From: Bacillota bacterium
Lineage (GTDB): Bacteria; Bacillota; Clostridia; Acetivibrionales; DSM-1351
Reading direction: 5' to 3'
NCBI GenBank assembly: GCA_023444055.1
Contig: JAEZRV010000088.1
Span: 17,899-81,898 of the forward strand
Length of the DNA: 64,000 nucleotides
The notes beneath the pieces are model-generated. The model made no database searches, was not told the DNA's origin, and worked only from the letters and a program-made list of their open reading frames with translations. How positions within the stretch are numbered: the first letter of the stretch is position 1; each line of letters starts with the position of its first letter. Made by a program: the position numbers and the translations under genes. Shown here in pieces: positions 33,773 to 42,405 of the stretch.

Positions 33773-35611
33773 ATGGAAAATAAAATGTTTTGTTATCAAT
33801 GTCAGGAAACAGCAGGTTGTGCGGGATGCACTAAAGTAGGTGTTTGTGGAAAATCACCAGAGCTTGCTAAGACACAGGATCTATTAATTTATGTTACAAA
33901 GGGTTTAAGTATAGTCACAACTGAATTAAGAAAACAAGGGGAAAGTATTTCAGCTGAAGTAAATCATCATATTACATTAAATCTATTTACAACTATTACA
34001 AATGCTAATTTCGATAACGAAGTAATTTATCAAAGAGTGCTGGATACTTTGCAAATTAAAGAGGAATTATTGTCAAAAGTGGAAAATAAGGAACAACTTC
34101 ACCCTGCAGCTTTGTGGAATGGTACAACAAAAGAAGAACTAGATGCAAAAGCTGCAACTGTTGGAGTTCTTGCTACAGAAAATGAGGATGTCAGAAGCCT
34201 TAGAGAACTTATTATCTATGGAAACAAAGGTTTAGCAGCTTATATGAAACATGCTAATGAGCTGGGCTATGATGATGCTGCAATTAATGAATTTATGCAA
34301 AAGGCACTGGCAGCAACATTGGATGATAGCTTAGGCGCAGATGAGTTAGTAGCACTTACTTTAGAAACAGGTAAAACAGGTGTGGATGGAATGGCACTTT
34401 TAGATACTGCAAATACTTCAACCTATGGTAATCCTGAGATTACAAAAGTAAATATCGGTGTTGGAAAAAATCCTGGTATCTTAGTTTCAGGTCATGACTT
34501 AAAGGACTTAGAGCAGCTTCTTGAACAGACACAGGGTACTGGAGTAGATGTTTATACTCATTCGGAAATGCTTCCTGCTCACTACTATCCTAAATTTAAG
34601 AAATACAGCAATTTCGTAGGCAACTATGGAAACGCATGGTGGAAGCAAAAAGAAGAGTTTGAATCATTTAATGGAGCAATTCTTATGACAACAAACTGTA
34701 TTGTACCTCCTAAGGATTCATATAAGGCTAGACTATTTACAACAGGCTCAGCAGGATTTACAGGATGTACTCATATTGAAAAGGATGGGAAGGGTCATAA
34801 AGATTTTTCTGCGATTATAGAAATGGCAAAAGGCTGTGCGGCACCTACACAAATAGAAGATGGAGAAATCATTGGAGGCTTTGCGCATAATCAAGTTATA
34901 GCATTGGCTGACAAGGTTGTTGAGGCTGTAAAATCAGGAGCTATAAAGAAATTTTTCGTAATGGCAGGCTGTGATGGTCGTCAGAAGGATAGAAATTACT
35001 ATACAGACTTCGCAAAAGCACTTCCAAAGGATACCGTAATTATGACGGCAGGTTGTGCAAAATATAGGTACAACAAGCTAGAGCTTGGCGATATTAACGG
35101 AATTCCAAGAGTACTTGATGCAGGACAATGCAATGACTCATATTCATTGGCTGTAATTGCACTTAAGCTAAAAGAAGTATTTGGGCTGGATGATATAAAT
35201 AAGCTGCCAATCGCTTTCAATATTGCTTGGTATGAACAAAAGGCAGTAATAGTGCTTCTTTCACTGTTGTATTTAGGAGTTAAGAACATCCATTTAGGGC
35301 CAACATTGCCTGCATTCCTCTCTCCAAATGTTGCAAAGGTATTGGTTGACAATTTTGGAATTGGCGGAATCACAAATGTGGAAGATGATATTAAGATGTT
35401 TTTAGGAGATGATGAAAAAGAACAAAAGGCAGCTATCACAAGAGACATGGTGATTGGAGATATCTTAAAAGCAAATCCTGAAAATGCAAAAGTATTAATG
35501 GAAGCAGGAATGCATTGCCTTGGCTGTCCTTCATCACAGGCTGAATCATTAGAAGATGCTTGTAAAGTGCATGGGTTGGATGTAAGTGAAATCTTAGCAA
35601 AATTAAACTAA
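33773..35611 (+). CDS. hcp: Hybrid cluster protein (hydroxylamine/NO reductase) with DUF1858 tail
   Basis: 612 aa. Residues 1 to about 545 are Hcp: the N-terminal Cys cluster CYQCQETAGCAGC for the Fe-S cubane, and later Cys/His ligands of the hybrid cluster in FTGCTHI, GCDGRQKDR, AGCAKYRYNKL and AGQCNDSYS. Hcp reduces hydroxylamine in vitro and is thought to act on NO in cells. An added C-terminal domain (about 553-612; GDILKANPENAKVLMEAGMHCLGCPSS) is a DUF1858-type module with a CxxC motif, making the protein longer than the usual 540-550 aa. ATG 33773 follows GAGGAGGTTAAT, which is preceded by a small GCCG/CGGC hairpin. Confidence 0.95.
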   Translation: MENKMFCYQCQETAGCAGCTKVGVCGKSPELAKTQDLLIYVTKGLSIVTTELRKQGESISAEVNHHITLNLFTTITNANFDNEVIYQRVLDTLQIKEELLSKVENKEQLHPAALWNGTTKEELDAKAATVGVLATENEDVRSLRELIIYGNKGLAAYMKHANELGYDDAAINEFMQKALAATLDDSLGADELVALTLETGKTGVDGMALLDTANTSTYGNPEITKVNIGVGKNPGILVSGHDLKDLEQLLEQTQGTGVDVYTHSEMLPAHYYPKFKKYSNFVGNYGNAWWKQKEEFESFNGAILMTTNCIVPPKDSYKARLFTTGSAGFTGCTHIEKDGKGHKDFSAIIEMAKGCAAPTQIEDGEIIGGFAHNQVIALADKVVEAVKSGAIKKFFVMAGCDGRQKDRNYYTDFAKALPKDTVIMTAGCAKYRYNKLELGDINGIPRVLDAGQCNDSYSLAVIALKLKEVFGLDDINKLPIAFNIAWYEQKAVIVLLSLLYLGVKNIHLGPTLPAFLSPNVAKVLVDNFGIGGITNVEDDIKMFLGDDEKEQKAAITRDMVIGDILKANPENAKVLMEAGMHCLGCPSSQAESLEDACKVHGLDVSEILAKLN

Positions 35612-35626
35612 TATAGTCTAGATAGA

Positions 35627-35665
35627 GAAACTCCTGATTAGTTGTTACTGAAAGGGAGTTTCTTG
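35627..35665 (+). terminator. Terminator after hcp
   Basis: GAAACTCC (35627-35634) pairs with GGAGTTTC (35655-35662), followed by a short T-rich tract. Confidence 0.7.
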
Positions 35666-35810
35666 TATTGAATAAAGAAAGTAAATCAAAAATTTATTTT
35701 GAGGAAATATCTCAAAAATATATTGATATATAAATATATATTTAGTACTATAGATATAATAGAATTAAAATATAGGAAAAAACTCAAATTACATCTTGGA
35801 GGTTATTATT

Positions 35811-37052
35811 TTGTTAAGTCAATTTTCATTTTTAAATTACAAATCATTTAAGAAAGAGGCTTTTTTGGACTTTACAGCCGAATCAATAAAGGATAACCGT
35901 GACAGTATAATTATTGATAAAATTGATGGGGAAAAGTTCTTACCAGTAATAGCTATTTATGGTCCAAATGGTGGTGGTAAGTCGACTGTCTTAGAAGCTT
36001 TGGGTTATTTAAGGGCTTTTGTACTAAAAAAAATAATTATATCACAAATGGATGAAAGTGATTCTAAAATTGATGTAAAAAAGTTCTCAGAAATTGACTT
36101 TAAAAATAAATATCATAAATTTGATTCAAAGTGTCAATATACACCTATAGCGTTTGATATTTTGTTTCGAACAAAAAACAGGCAATATAAATATCAACTT
36201 TCAATTTTACAGAATAAGATTATTGAAGAAAACCTTTATATGCAAATTGTTGGAGAAAAAGATGTATCAATTATATTTGAACGTTCTGAAAATGAATGTG
36301 TTTTAGGTGAAGATATAGAGGATATAGCCGTTGAGAAAATTAATAATACTATGCCCTTGATTTCACATGTGGCTATAAATTATGATATTGAGTCAGTTGA
36401 TGAAGCTGTTTCTTGGTTTATGAATATAAATTTCGTAGATTATGATAATCCTATTAAAGAACGGCAAATAATTATTCCAAAGACAAATAAAGAAAGAACA
36501 ATGATGTTTGAAATGTTAAAAAAAATGGATATAAATATTTCGGATTTTCGCATTGAAAAGGACATTGATGGAAATATCAAAAATATATATACTAAGCATA
36601 CTCTTGAAAATGGCGAGACTTACGAAATTCTCTTTGAAGAAGAATCGAGTGGAACAAGGAAGCTTTTTAGTTGCTTAGCTGAAATTATTAACTGTTTGAA
36701 TGAAGGGACTTTGACGGTCGCAGATGAACTAGATGCAAAATTACATCCAAAGTTGCTTAGATATATTATTGAATTGTTTACAGATTCAAAGAGTAATAAA
36801 AATGGAGCACAGCTATTGCTTACATCTCACGATATTACAACCATGATTCCAGAGGTTTTTCGAAGGGATGAGATTTGGTTTTGTGCATTAAACCCACAAA
36901 ATGCATCAAAATTATATTCCCTGATTTCGTTTAAAAAGGAAAACGGTCAAAAAGCAAAAAATGATGAGGTTTACGGCAAGCAATATCTTGAAGGTCGTTA
37001 TGGAGCAGACCCGTATATCAGAAAAATTTTGGATTGGGGGGCTAAAGAATGA
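35811..37052 (+). CDS. AAA15-type ATPase, RloA/AbiLi-like
   Basis: About 413 aa ABC/SMC-like ATPase of the AAA15 (RloA) group. Walker A is GPNGGGKST near residue 45. The signature/Walker B region is SSGTRKLF, then TVADELDAKLHP. The switch histidine is in LLLTSHDI. In phage-defence loci this ATPase partners an RloB-type protein, and here it overlaps one by 4 bp. The start is TTG 35811, 8 nt after GGAGG (35798-35802); the upstream in-frame TTG at 35796 overlaps the site. Likely role: the sensor or motor of an abortive-infection module, on family grounds. Confidence 0.85.
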   Translation: MLSQFSFLNYKSFKKEAFLDFTAESIKDNRDSIIIDKIDGEKFLPVIAIYGPNGGGKSTVLEALGYLRAFVLKKIIISQMDESDSKIDVKKFSEIDFKNKYHKFDSKCQYTPIAFDILFRTKNRQYKYQLSILQNKIIEENLYMQIVGEKDVSIIFERSENECVLGEDIEDIAVEKINNTMPLISHVAINYDIESVDEAVSWFMNINFVDYDNPIKERQIIIPKTNKERTMMFEMLKKMDINISDFRIEKDIDGNIKNIYTKHTLENGETYEILFEEESSGTRKLFSCLAEIINCLNEGTLTVADELDAKLHPKLLRYIIELFTDSKSNKNGAQLLLTSHDITTMIPEVFRRDEIWFCALNPQNASKLYSLISFKKENGQKAKNDEVYGKQYLEGRYGADPYIRKILDWGAKE

Positions 37053-37723
37053 GCCTCAAACCATTAAAGGCAAGTGAACAAAAGAAAAATCAAGAAAAAA
37101 TCAATGCTAAGATGCAAAAACGGAAAAAAGAATTGCTTGATGATTTGCCACCGTACATATACATTGTTAGTGAAGGGACTAAGACTGAGCCTAACTACAT
37201 TAAAGGAATGGCAAAGGTTATTAATTCTAAATTTTATGATTTGTCATCAGGAAACAGGATAGTTGTTAAAGGGACAGGAAGAAATACACGGAGCTTATTA
37301 AAGTATGCAAGGGAACATGTAGAGACGGAGTTTCCACAAGCTGATATAGTATGGTTAATGTATGATCAAGACGATTTCCCCCTTGATAATTTCGACAATA
37401 CACAGTATAGTGCTGAAGATAAAAAAGACATTAGACAGTATAGAGTAGCATGGTCGAATGAATGTATTGAATTATGGTTTGTCTTGCACTTTCAAGATTT
37501 AGAGGTAAATAATGGACGTGAACATTATCAAGAAATTATAAAACAAAGATTTGGGTACGAAAAAAATCTTGAAAACTTGTATGATTTATTAAAAGATAAG
37601 ACTAATGTTGCTATTAAAAGAGCTAAACGGCAGTATGAATCATATAATGATTTACCGCCATCACAAAGATGCCCAGCTACAAGGGTATATGAGCTGGTAG
37701 AGGAATTACAGAAATACATTTAA
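37049..37723 (+). CDS. RloB-like protein, AbiLii-type effector candidate
   Basis: 224 aa. Family landmarks are YIVSEGTKTEPNYIKGM near the N-terminus, the acidic VWLMYDQDDFP, and SNECIELWFVLHF. This pattern resembles a Toprim-like metal-dependent nuclease fold. RloB is found next to AAA15 ATPases in restriction or abortive-infection loci such as lactococcal AbiL. ATGA overlap with the ATPase gene implies coupled translation. No methylase or restriction subunit is present nearby. The two genes stand alone, followed by a near-palindromic element at 37871-37964. Confidence 0.82.
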   Translation: MSLKPLKASEQKKNQEKINAKMQKRKKELLDDLPPYIYIVSEGTKTEPNYIKGMAKVINSKFYDLSSGNRIVVKGTGRNTRSLLKYAREHVETEFPQADIVWLMYDQDDFPLDNFDNTQYSAEDKKDIRQYRVAWSNECIELWFVLHFQDLEVNNGREHYQEIIKQRFGYEKNLENLYDLLKDKTNVAIKRAKRQYESYNDLPPSQRCPATRVYELVEELQKYI

Positions 37724-37870
37724 GAAACACGATTGACCTTAACCGTTAAGTAGTGTTTTTATATCATTGTTTTAAGGTCACTAAAATAATGTGGCAGTTC
37801 CATGTGTAGCAGCTTGTAATTTATGGAATTTCTGTTTTTACGAAAATAAAAGACACTAATAAATTTAAAA

Positions 37871-37964
37871 GGGCTGTCGCAAAATACGTCTTAACAATTA
37901 TATATTGTACCTAATTTTTAGCCTAGAATATATAATGTCGTTAAGAGTTCTTTTGCAACAGCCC
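37871..37964. repeat. 94-bp near-palindromic element, MITE-like or bidirectional terminator
   Basis: GGGCTGTCGCAAAA at the left end is matched by TTTTGCAACAGCCC at the right. The arms continue inward for about 40 bp (CTTAAC/GTTAAG, ATTATATATT/AATATATAAT) with scattered mismatches. No clear target duplication is visible. It lies between convergent genes, so it may also end transcription from both sides. Confidence 0.65.
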
Positions 37965-37977
37965 GTTTTATATTTAT

Positions 37978-39387
37978 CTATTTCACCACAATTGCATCAT
38001 AAACGCTCTTGTTTTTTACAACAGCATACGTAGGATCAGTAACTATTTTATCCATATATGAATCTGCAGCATCAGTAGTAAGCTGATTACGGATAGATTC
38101 TTTCAAATCTTCAAAAGTGCTTCTTTTTACAAATTTCATTATATGATAGCCATACGTTGTTTTAACAATACCAGTGTCTCCCTCTTTAGCCTGAAAAGAC
38201 CAGTCTTCGTATTCTTTAACCATTTCACCTCTGCCAAATGGGGGGTATTCTCCTCCAGAATCCTTAGAACCTGGATCTTCTGAGTACTCTTTAGCTAGTG
38301 CAGTAAAATCTTCACCAGCTCTTACTTTTAATAAGATATCATCAGCTTTTTTCTTAATTACTTCAAGTTCCTCTGCACTTTTATTAGAATCTGCTAATAA
38401 CAATATGTGTTTTACAGTGACTTTCTCATAACTGGCTTTATTACTTTCATAAGCCTTTAAAATATCATCTTCAGATATCGGGATTTTTCTAATTTCCTCT
38501 TGTAAGTTTTTATTAGCTAATTCATAATCTTTTAAAAATTGTGTATACTCTGCTAAGTTAATATTATAAAACTCTTTTAATTTTTTGTCAGTAGCTTCCT
38601 TACTGCCATCTTGCTTTATAATTTCAGATAGTGAGTTGTCGATTTTCGCTAAATCTTCATTAGTTAAAACTACTTTATTTTGTTTAGCTCTAGATAAGAA
38701 AATTGCTTGCTCCTTTGCATAATCCAAAGCCATCTCTTTAGCCAACTCTGATGCTTTTTTACCATTGATAACTGTATCCCAAATGTTATCTTTTATGGTT
38801 AGTGTAGATGCGTTTTGTGATATATAATTATTCATATAACTTTTTGCATTGTTTAGGTAAATATTGAATTCGGCATTTTTAATTTTCTCACTGCCAATAC
38901 TAGCGACATAATTGCTAGAAGTACCTATAGCAATTGATTTATTGCTGCCTTCCCAATTTACAGATAAACCTAAATTTTGTGAAATGAATTTTAATGGTAG
39001 CATAGTTCTTCCGTTAACATTCTTAGGAGCTACAGTGACTGATACTTTCTTTCCATTTACTAAAGCTGAAGTTTTATTAATCCAAAGTTCTACTTTATTT
39101 TTATTGTATGTAATTGTAACTTTTTGGCTTTTACTATCCCACTTAACTTGTCCACCAAAGGCTTCAATTATTGCACGAACAGGAACTAATGTAGTATCGT
39201 TAACTAAAATAGGAGTGACTTTATTGTCTGTGTCAATAGCTTTCGCAACTCCACTAACCAACATTGTAGGTTTTCCAATGTTTAATAAAATAACTTCATC
39301 ATTTTGAACAGCAGCAAAGGATGGTATGATGGAACTTCCTGCCAATACAAATGTTAAACCCATTGTGACCAAAAATTTATTTTTCAT
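37978..39387 (-). CDS. Exported peptidyl-prolyl isomerase with copper-amine-oxidase-like stalk
   Basis: 469 aa. A signal peptide (MKNKFLVTMGLTFVLAG, end near SFA/AV) leads to a Cu-amine-oxidase N-terminal-like stalk domain (about 30-155; TTLVPVRAIIEAFGGQVKWD, RTMLPLKFISQNLGLSV) common in clostridial surface proteins. A SurA/PrsA-type helical chaperone region (about 165-310) and a parvulin rotamase domain follow (about 320-425; TVKHILLL, YSEDPGSKDSGGEYPPFGRG, YGYHIMKFV). There is no lipobox, unlike classic PrsA. It would help fold secreted proteins outside the membrane. Start ATG 39387 follows AGGAGGC. Confidence 0.88.
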   Translation of the reverse strand: MKNKFLVTMGLTFVLAGSSIIPSFAAVQNDEVILLNIGKPTMLVSGVAKAIDTDNKVTPILVNDTTLVPVRAIIEAFGGQVKWDSKSQKVTITYNKNKVELWINKTSALVNGKKVSVTVAPKNVNGRTMLPLKFISQNLGLSVNWEGSNKSIAIGTSSNYVASIGSEKIKNAEFNIYLNNAKSYMNNYISQNASTLTIKDNIWDTVINGKKASELAKEMALDYAKEQAIFLSRAKQNKVVLTNEDLAKIDNSLSEIIKQDGSKEATDKKLKEFYNINLAEYTQFLKDYELANKNLQEEIRKIPISEDDILKAYESNKASYEKVTVKHILLLADSNKSAEELEVIKKKADDILLKVRAGEDFTALAKEYSEDPGSKDSGGEYPPFGRGEMVKEYEDWSFQAKEGDTGIVKTTYGYHIMKFVKRSTFEDLKESIRNQLTTDAADSYMDKIVTDPTYAVVKNKSVYDAIVVK

Positions 39388-39680
39388 TTTAGCCTCCTCA
39401 AAATATTAAAATGGAAAAATACGTTGAATAACATATTAACACTATGATTATATACTATTTAGTATATATTCTCTATATTATTACAAAATTATTACAAAAA
39501 AAATCGTATATTGTTAAGAATATAGAATACTTATTGTTTGATTAGTACTTATATAAATAAAGAATATAGCTACTTATTCTCAAAGATTATACCCTATGCT
39601 ATTGAAAAATAATTTATGGAAATTTATAATTGCATAAGGATTAGTTATTTTTTATATGTATAAGTGTGGATAATTAGGTG

Positions 39681-39866
39681 TTAATTCTTTCTATATGCTC
39701 AGTGTGGAAGTAATAGGTTAGAAGAGGAGTCACCTTGAGCAGCATTAATTCTTTCTATGTGCTCAGTATGGAGTAATTGGATATAAGGAGTCACTTTGAA
39801 CAGTATTAATTCTTTCCATATGCTCAGTGTGTAACTAATAAGCTAAAAAAGGAGGCAACGAGCCCT
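39681..39866 (+). repeat. Three tandem 61-64 bp leader repeats upstream of psd
   Basis: Units begin at 39681, 39745 and 39806 with TTAATTCTTTC and contain TGCTCAGT; the boundaries of units 2 and 3 each carry a Shine-Dalgarno-like AGGAG plus TTG. The frames starting at those TTGs read MSSINSFYVLSME (39735-39776) and MNSINSFHMLSV (39796-39834). In the second unit TGAGCA can pair with TGCTCA across the mini-frame. The array runs straight into hairpin leader C. The interval 39388-39680 is very AT-rich, with nothing else I can support. Confidence 0.6.
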
Positions 39867-39931
39867 GTCATTTATGCCGAGGTATGTATTTTTCTAGTCT
39901 CTTGTGCTAAATGTCGGGCATGGTATATATG
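39850..39931 (+). promoter_or_regulatory. Hairpin leader, copy C (phosphatidylserine decarboxylase)
   Basis: AGGAGG (39850-39855), then GCCC (39862-39865) pairing with GGGC (39916-39919), and CATTTA (39869-39874) with TAAATG (39908-39913). In other copies the second stem is ATTTC/GAAAT, so both sides changed together. A leader frame from CTG 39865 reads (L)SFMPRYVFF and stops at 39897. GCATGGTATATATG follows, like the conserved end in copies A and D. Confidence 0.6.
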
Positions 39932-40825
39932 ATTAAAATTTATAATAGGAAAACAAAAGAGTATGAAATAGAAAATGTGGCAGGAGGTACACTGCTTAAT
40001 GCCTTATATGCTTCAAAAGCTGGTAATTTAGGTCTTGAACTATTAGTTAAAAGGAAAATATATTCGGCTGTAACAGGTTTTTTCTGTGATTTAAGGCTTA
40101 GCAAAATGAGTATAGCCAAATTTGCAAAAAACTTCTCAATTAATATAGATGAATGTGAAAATAAACTAGAGGATTATAGCAGCTTCAATGACTTCTTCGC
40201 CAGAAAGTTAAAGACTACTGCCAGAAACTTTGATAAACAAGAGGATGTGTTGTTATCCCCCGGTGATGGACGATTACAGGCATGGAACAATATTAACTAC
40301 CAAAGCATTATGCAGATAAAAGGAATGAACTATAATCTATCTGAGTTGCTACAAGATGAGGACTTAGCAAAAGAATATCAAGGTGGAGTATACATGATTT
40401 TGAGGCTTTGTCCGGTAGACTATCATAGATTCCACTTTTTTGACAGTGGTGTTTGCAGTGCCACTAAAAAGGTTAAAGGTGAATATTATTCGGTAAATCC
40501 TGTAGCATTAAAGAAAATACCAGAACTTTATTGCAGAAACAAGAGGGAATACAGCATATTTAAAACAGATAATTTTGGAGAAGTTTTATATGTTGAAGTG
40601 GGAGCAACTTCTGTAGGCTCAATAATTCAGACCTACATTCCTGATAGAAGGGTAAAAAGGGGAGAGGAAAAGGGATATTTTAAGTTCGGCGGTTCAACAG
40701 TACTACTTTTCTTTAAGAAGGACAAAATAATTATAGATGAGGATATCATAAAGCAGACAAATGCTGGCTTCGAAACTAAAATATCTGCTGGTGAGACAAT
40801 TGGTGAAAAATATATAATGAATTAG
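39929..40825 (+). CDS. psd: Phosphatidylserine decarboxylase proenzyme
   Basis: About 298 aa. Converts phosphatidylserine to phosphatidylethanolamine at the membrane. The self-cleavage motif is FKFGGSTVLLFF near the C-terminus; the Ser in GGST becomes the pyruvoyl group. Other family stretches are DYSSFNDFFARKLK, SPGDGRLQAW and LCPVDYHRFHFFDSG. The start is uncertain: ATG 39929 (MIKIYNRKTKEYEIE) fits the family, but ATG 39920 and 39911 are in frame, and the only strong Shine-Dalgarno is about 75 nt upstream within leader C. No phosphatidylserine synthase gene lies alongside. Confidence 0.92.
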   Translation: MIKIYNRKTKEYEIENVAGGTLLNALYASKAGNLGLELLVKRKIYSAVTGFFCDLRLSKMSIAKFAKNFSINIDECENKLEDYSSFNDFFARKLKTTARNFDKQEDVLLSPGDGRLQAWNNINYQSIMQIKGMNYNLSELLQDEDLAKEYQGGVYMILRLCPVDYHRFHFFDSGVCSATKKVKGEYYSVNPVALKKIPELYCRNKREYSIFKTDNFGEVLYVEVGATSVGSIIQTYIPDRRVKRGEEKGYFKFGGSTVLLFFKKDKIIIDEDIIKQTNAGFETKISAGETIGEKYIMN

Positions 40826-40851
40826 TATTTTTTATTGTTAATAATTTTATA

Positions 40852-40881
40852 TTAGTTTATAATAAACTAAATTGGATTTTT
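40852..40881 (+). terminator. Terminator-like hairpin after psd
   Basis: TTAGTTTA (40852-40859) pairs with TAAACTAA (40863-40870), followed by ATTGGATTTTT. Confidence 0.55.
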
Positions 40882-40888
40882 AAAAATA

Positions 40889-41069
40889 CAAAACAAAACT
40901 ATCGTCCATATATCTTCGGATTATTTTAGCCGATAGTAATTGACTTGAATTTGGAGCTTCAACGGCGAGGCACAAGATACTAGAGGGTAAACAGCTTACT
41001 GTACCTTATTAATTATATTATTAGTTAGAAATTTTATAACCGCAATGGCGGTTTTTGGAGGTTGTTGCT
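40889..41069 (+). promoter_or_regulatory. Structured leader of phosphofructokinase gene
   Basis: ACTATCG (40898-40904) pairs with CGATAGT (40931-40937). GGT..ACAG and CTGT..ACC form another hairpin near 40996-41015. ACCGC/GCGGT lies immediately before TTTTT and GGAGG near 41040. The string ACAAAACTATCGTCC and the following GTAATTGA also occur before the MFS gene (about 10475-10500) without the loop. No known riboswitch was recognised. Confidence 0.4.
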
Positions 41070-42053
41070 ATGAGTGAAATAAAATCAATAGGAGTTTTAA
41101 CTAGTGGTGGAGATGCACCAGGTATGAATGCTGCTATTCGTGCAGTTGTTAGAACTGGAATATATCATGGAATTAAAATGTTCGGAATTAGAAAAGGCTA
41201 TAATGGATTGATTAGTGGCGATATTTTTGAAATGAATGCCAGAAGTGTATCTGATATAGTTCATCGAGGAGGAACAATACTACAAACAGCTAGATGTAAG
41301 GAATTTACTACAGAAGAAGGTATGCAGAAGGCAATGTCTCTATCAAGAGCATTTGGATTAGATGCAGTTATTGTAATTGGGGGAGACGGTTCATATAGAG
41401 GAGCTAGGGATTTTAGTAAATTTGGAATGAAGGTAATGGGACTTCCAGGCACTATTGACAATGATATTGCATCCTCTGAATATACTATTGGATATGATAC
41501 GGCAATGAATACTGTTCAAGATGCACTTGATAAAATTAGAGATACTGCATACTCACACGAAAGATGTAGTGTACTTGAGGTTATGGGGCGTCATGCTGGA
41601 CATATAGCTCTCAATGTTGGTGTTGCGGGAGGTGCAGAGGTTATATTGCTCCCAGAAAAAGAATTTGATTTCGACAAGGATATTATCAGAAGGATTGTTC
41701 AAGGTCGTAATAATGGTAAGAAGAACTATATTATAATTTTAGCTGAAGGGGTTGCCGAGAAAATCGGTGGAGCTTTAGATTTAGCGAAAAAGATAGAAAA
41801 TCTTACTGGAATTGAGACTAGAGGAACAGTACTAGGATATATTCAAAGAGGGGGAAGCCCAACAATCAGAGATAGAGTAGTTGCTAGTGCTATGGGAGTA
41901 AAAGCAGTAGAACTGCTAAAAGATGGTGTTTATAATAGGGTAATGTGTGTAGAAAAAGCTAAGATTGTTGATGTGGATATAGATGAGGCTCTTTCTATGA
42001 GCAAGGATATTGATTCTGAGTTGCTTAGATTAATTGAAATTTTATCAATTTAA
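41070..42053 (+). CDS. pfkA: ATP-dependent 6-phosphofructokinase
   Basis: About 327 aa. Phosphorylates fructose 6-phosphate in glycolysis. Motifs: LTSGGDAPGMNAAIRA (ATP site), GGDGSYRGA, PGTIDNDIASSEYTIGYDTA with the catalytic Asp, and MGRHAGHIA (substrate binding). The Gly after GGD in GGDGS suggests ATP rather than PPi as phosphoryl donor. Start ATG 41070 follows GGAGGTTGTTGCT; an in-frame TTG at 41055 overlaps that site. It stands alone, not next to pyruvate kinase as in many Firmicutes. Confidence 0.96.
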   Translation: MSEIKSIGVLTSGGDAPGMNAAIRAVVRTGIYHGIKMFGIRKGYNGLISGDIFEMNARSVSDIVHRGGTILQTARCKEFTTEEGMQKAMSLSRAFGLDAVIVIGGDGSYRGARDFSKFGMKVMGLPGTIDNDIASSEYTIGYDTAMNTVQDALDKIRDTAYSHERCSVLEVMGRHAGHIALNVGVAGGAEVILLPEKEFDFDKDIIRRIVQGRNNGKKNYIIILAEGVAEKIGGALDLAKKIENLTGIETRGTVLGYIQRGGSPTIRDRVVASAMGVKAVELLKDGVYNRVMCVEKAKIVDVDIDEALSMSKDIDSELLRLIEILSI

Positions 42054-42178
42054 AAATTTTAGTAGTCATGCTGATTTTAGGTATAAAATTTCTATGTTTT
42101 GAACAACTGAAGACTTGAATTATGCTTAATGTTCTAGAAACAAGATGTGTATCTGTTTATGCGTCTTAACATAAATGT

Positions 42179-42250
42179 AGCCGTTGTAAAACAAGAAACC
42201 TATGAGACTGACTTTACAAAGTCGATTTGGTGTCTTGTTTTATAGCGGCT
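42179..42250. terminator. Long hairpin after pfkA
   Basis: AGCCGTTGTAAAACAAG (from 42179) matches CTTGTTTTATAGCGGCT (to 42250), with arms of about 22 bp, and an inner GACTTT/AAAGTC hairpin. A T-rich stretch follows. It may be a terminator for both convergent genes or a small mobile repeat. The rest of 42054-42405 shows nothing else I can support. Confidence 0.6.
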
Positions 42251-42405
42251 TTATACTTTCCAATAATACCTTAATCCAATTGTTTTCTAAATATAAAACT
42301 GTGCTTAAAATTTCTCTTTTGTCAATTCATTGAGAAAAGTTTATTTATTTTAGGGTTCATATTATGTAGCCCAAAATTGAAATAGTATTATTATTGTTTA
42401 TGCTC

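Noticed and set aside
39681..39866. CRISPR array
   Set aside because: The three units are imperfect, lack spacer-repeat alternation of constant repeats, and carry ribosome sites and frames; no cas gene is nearby.
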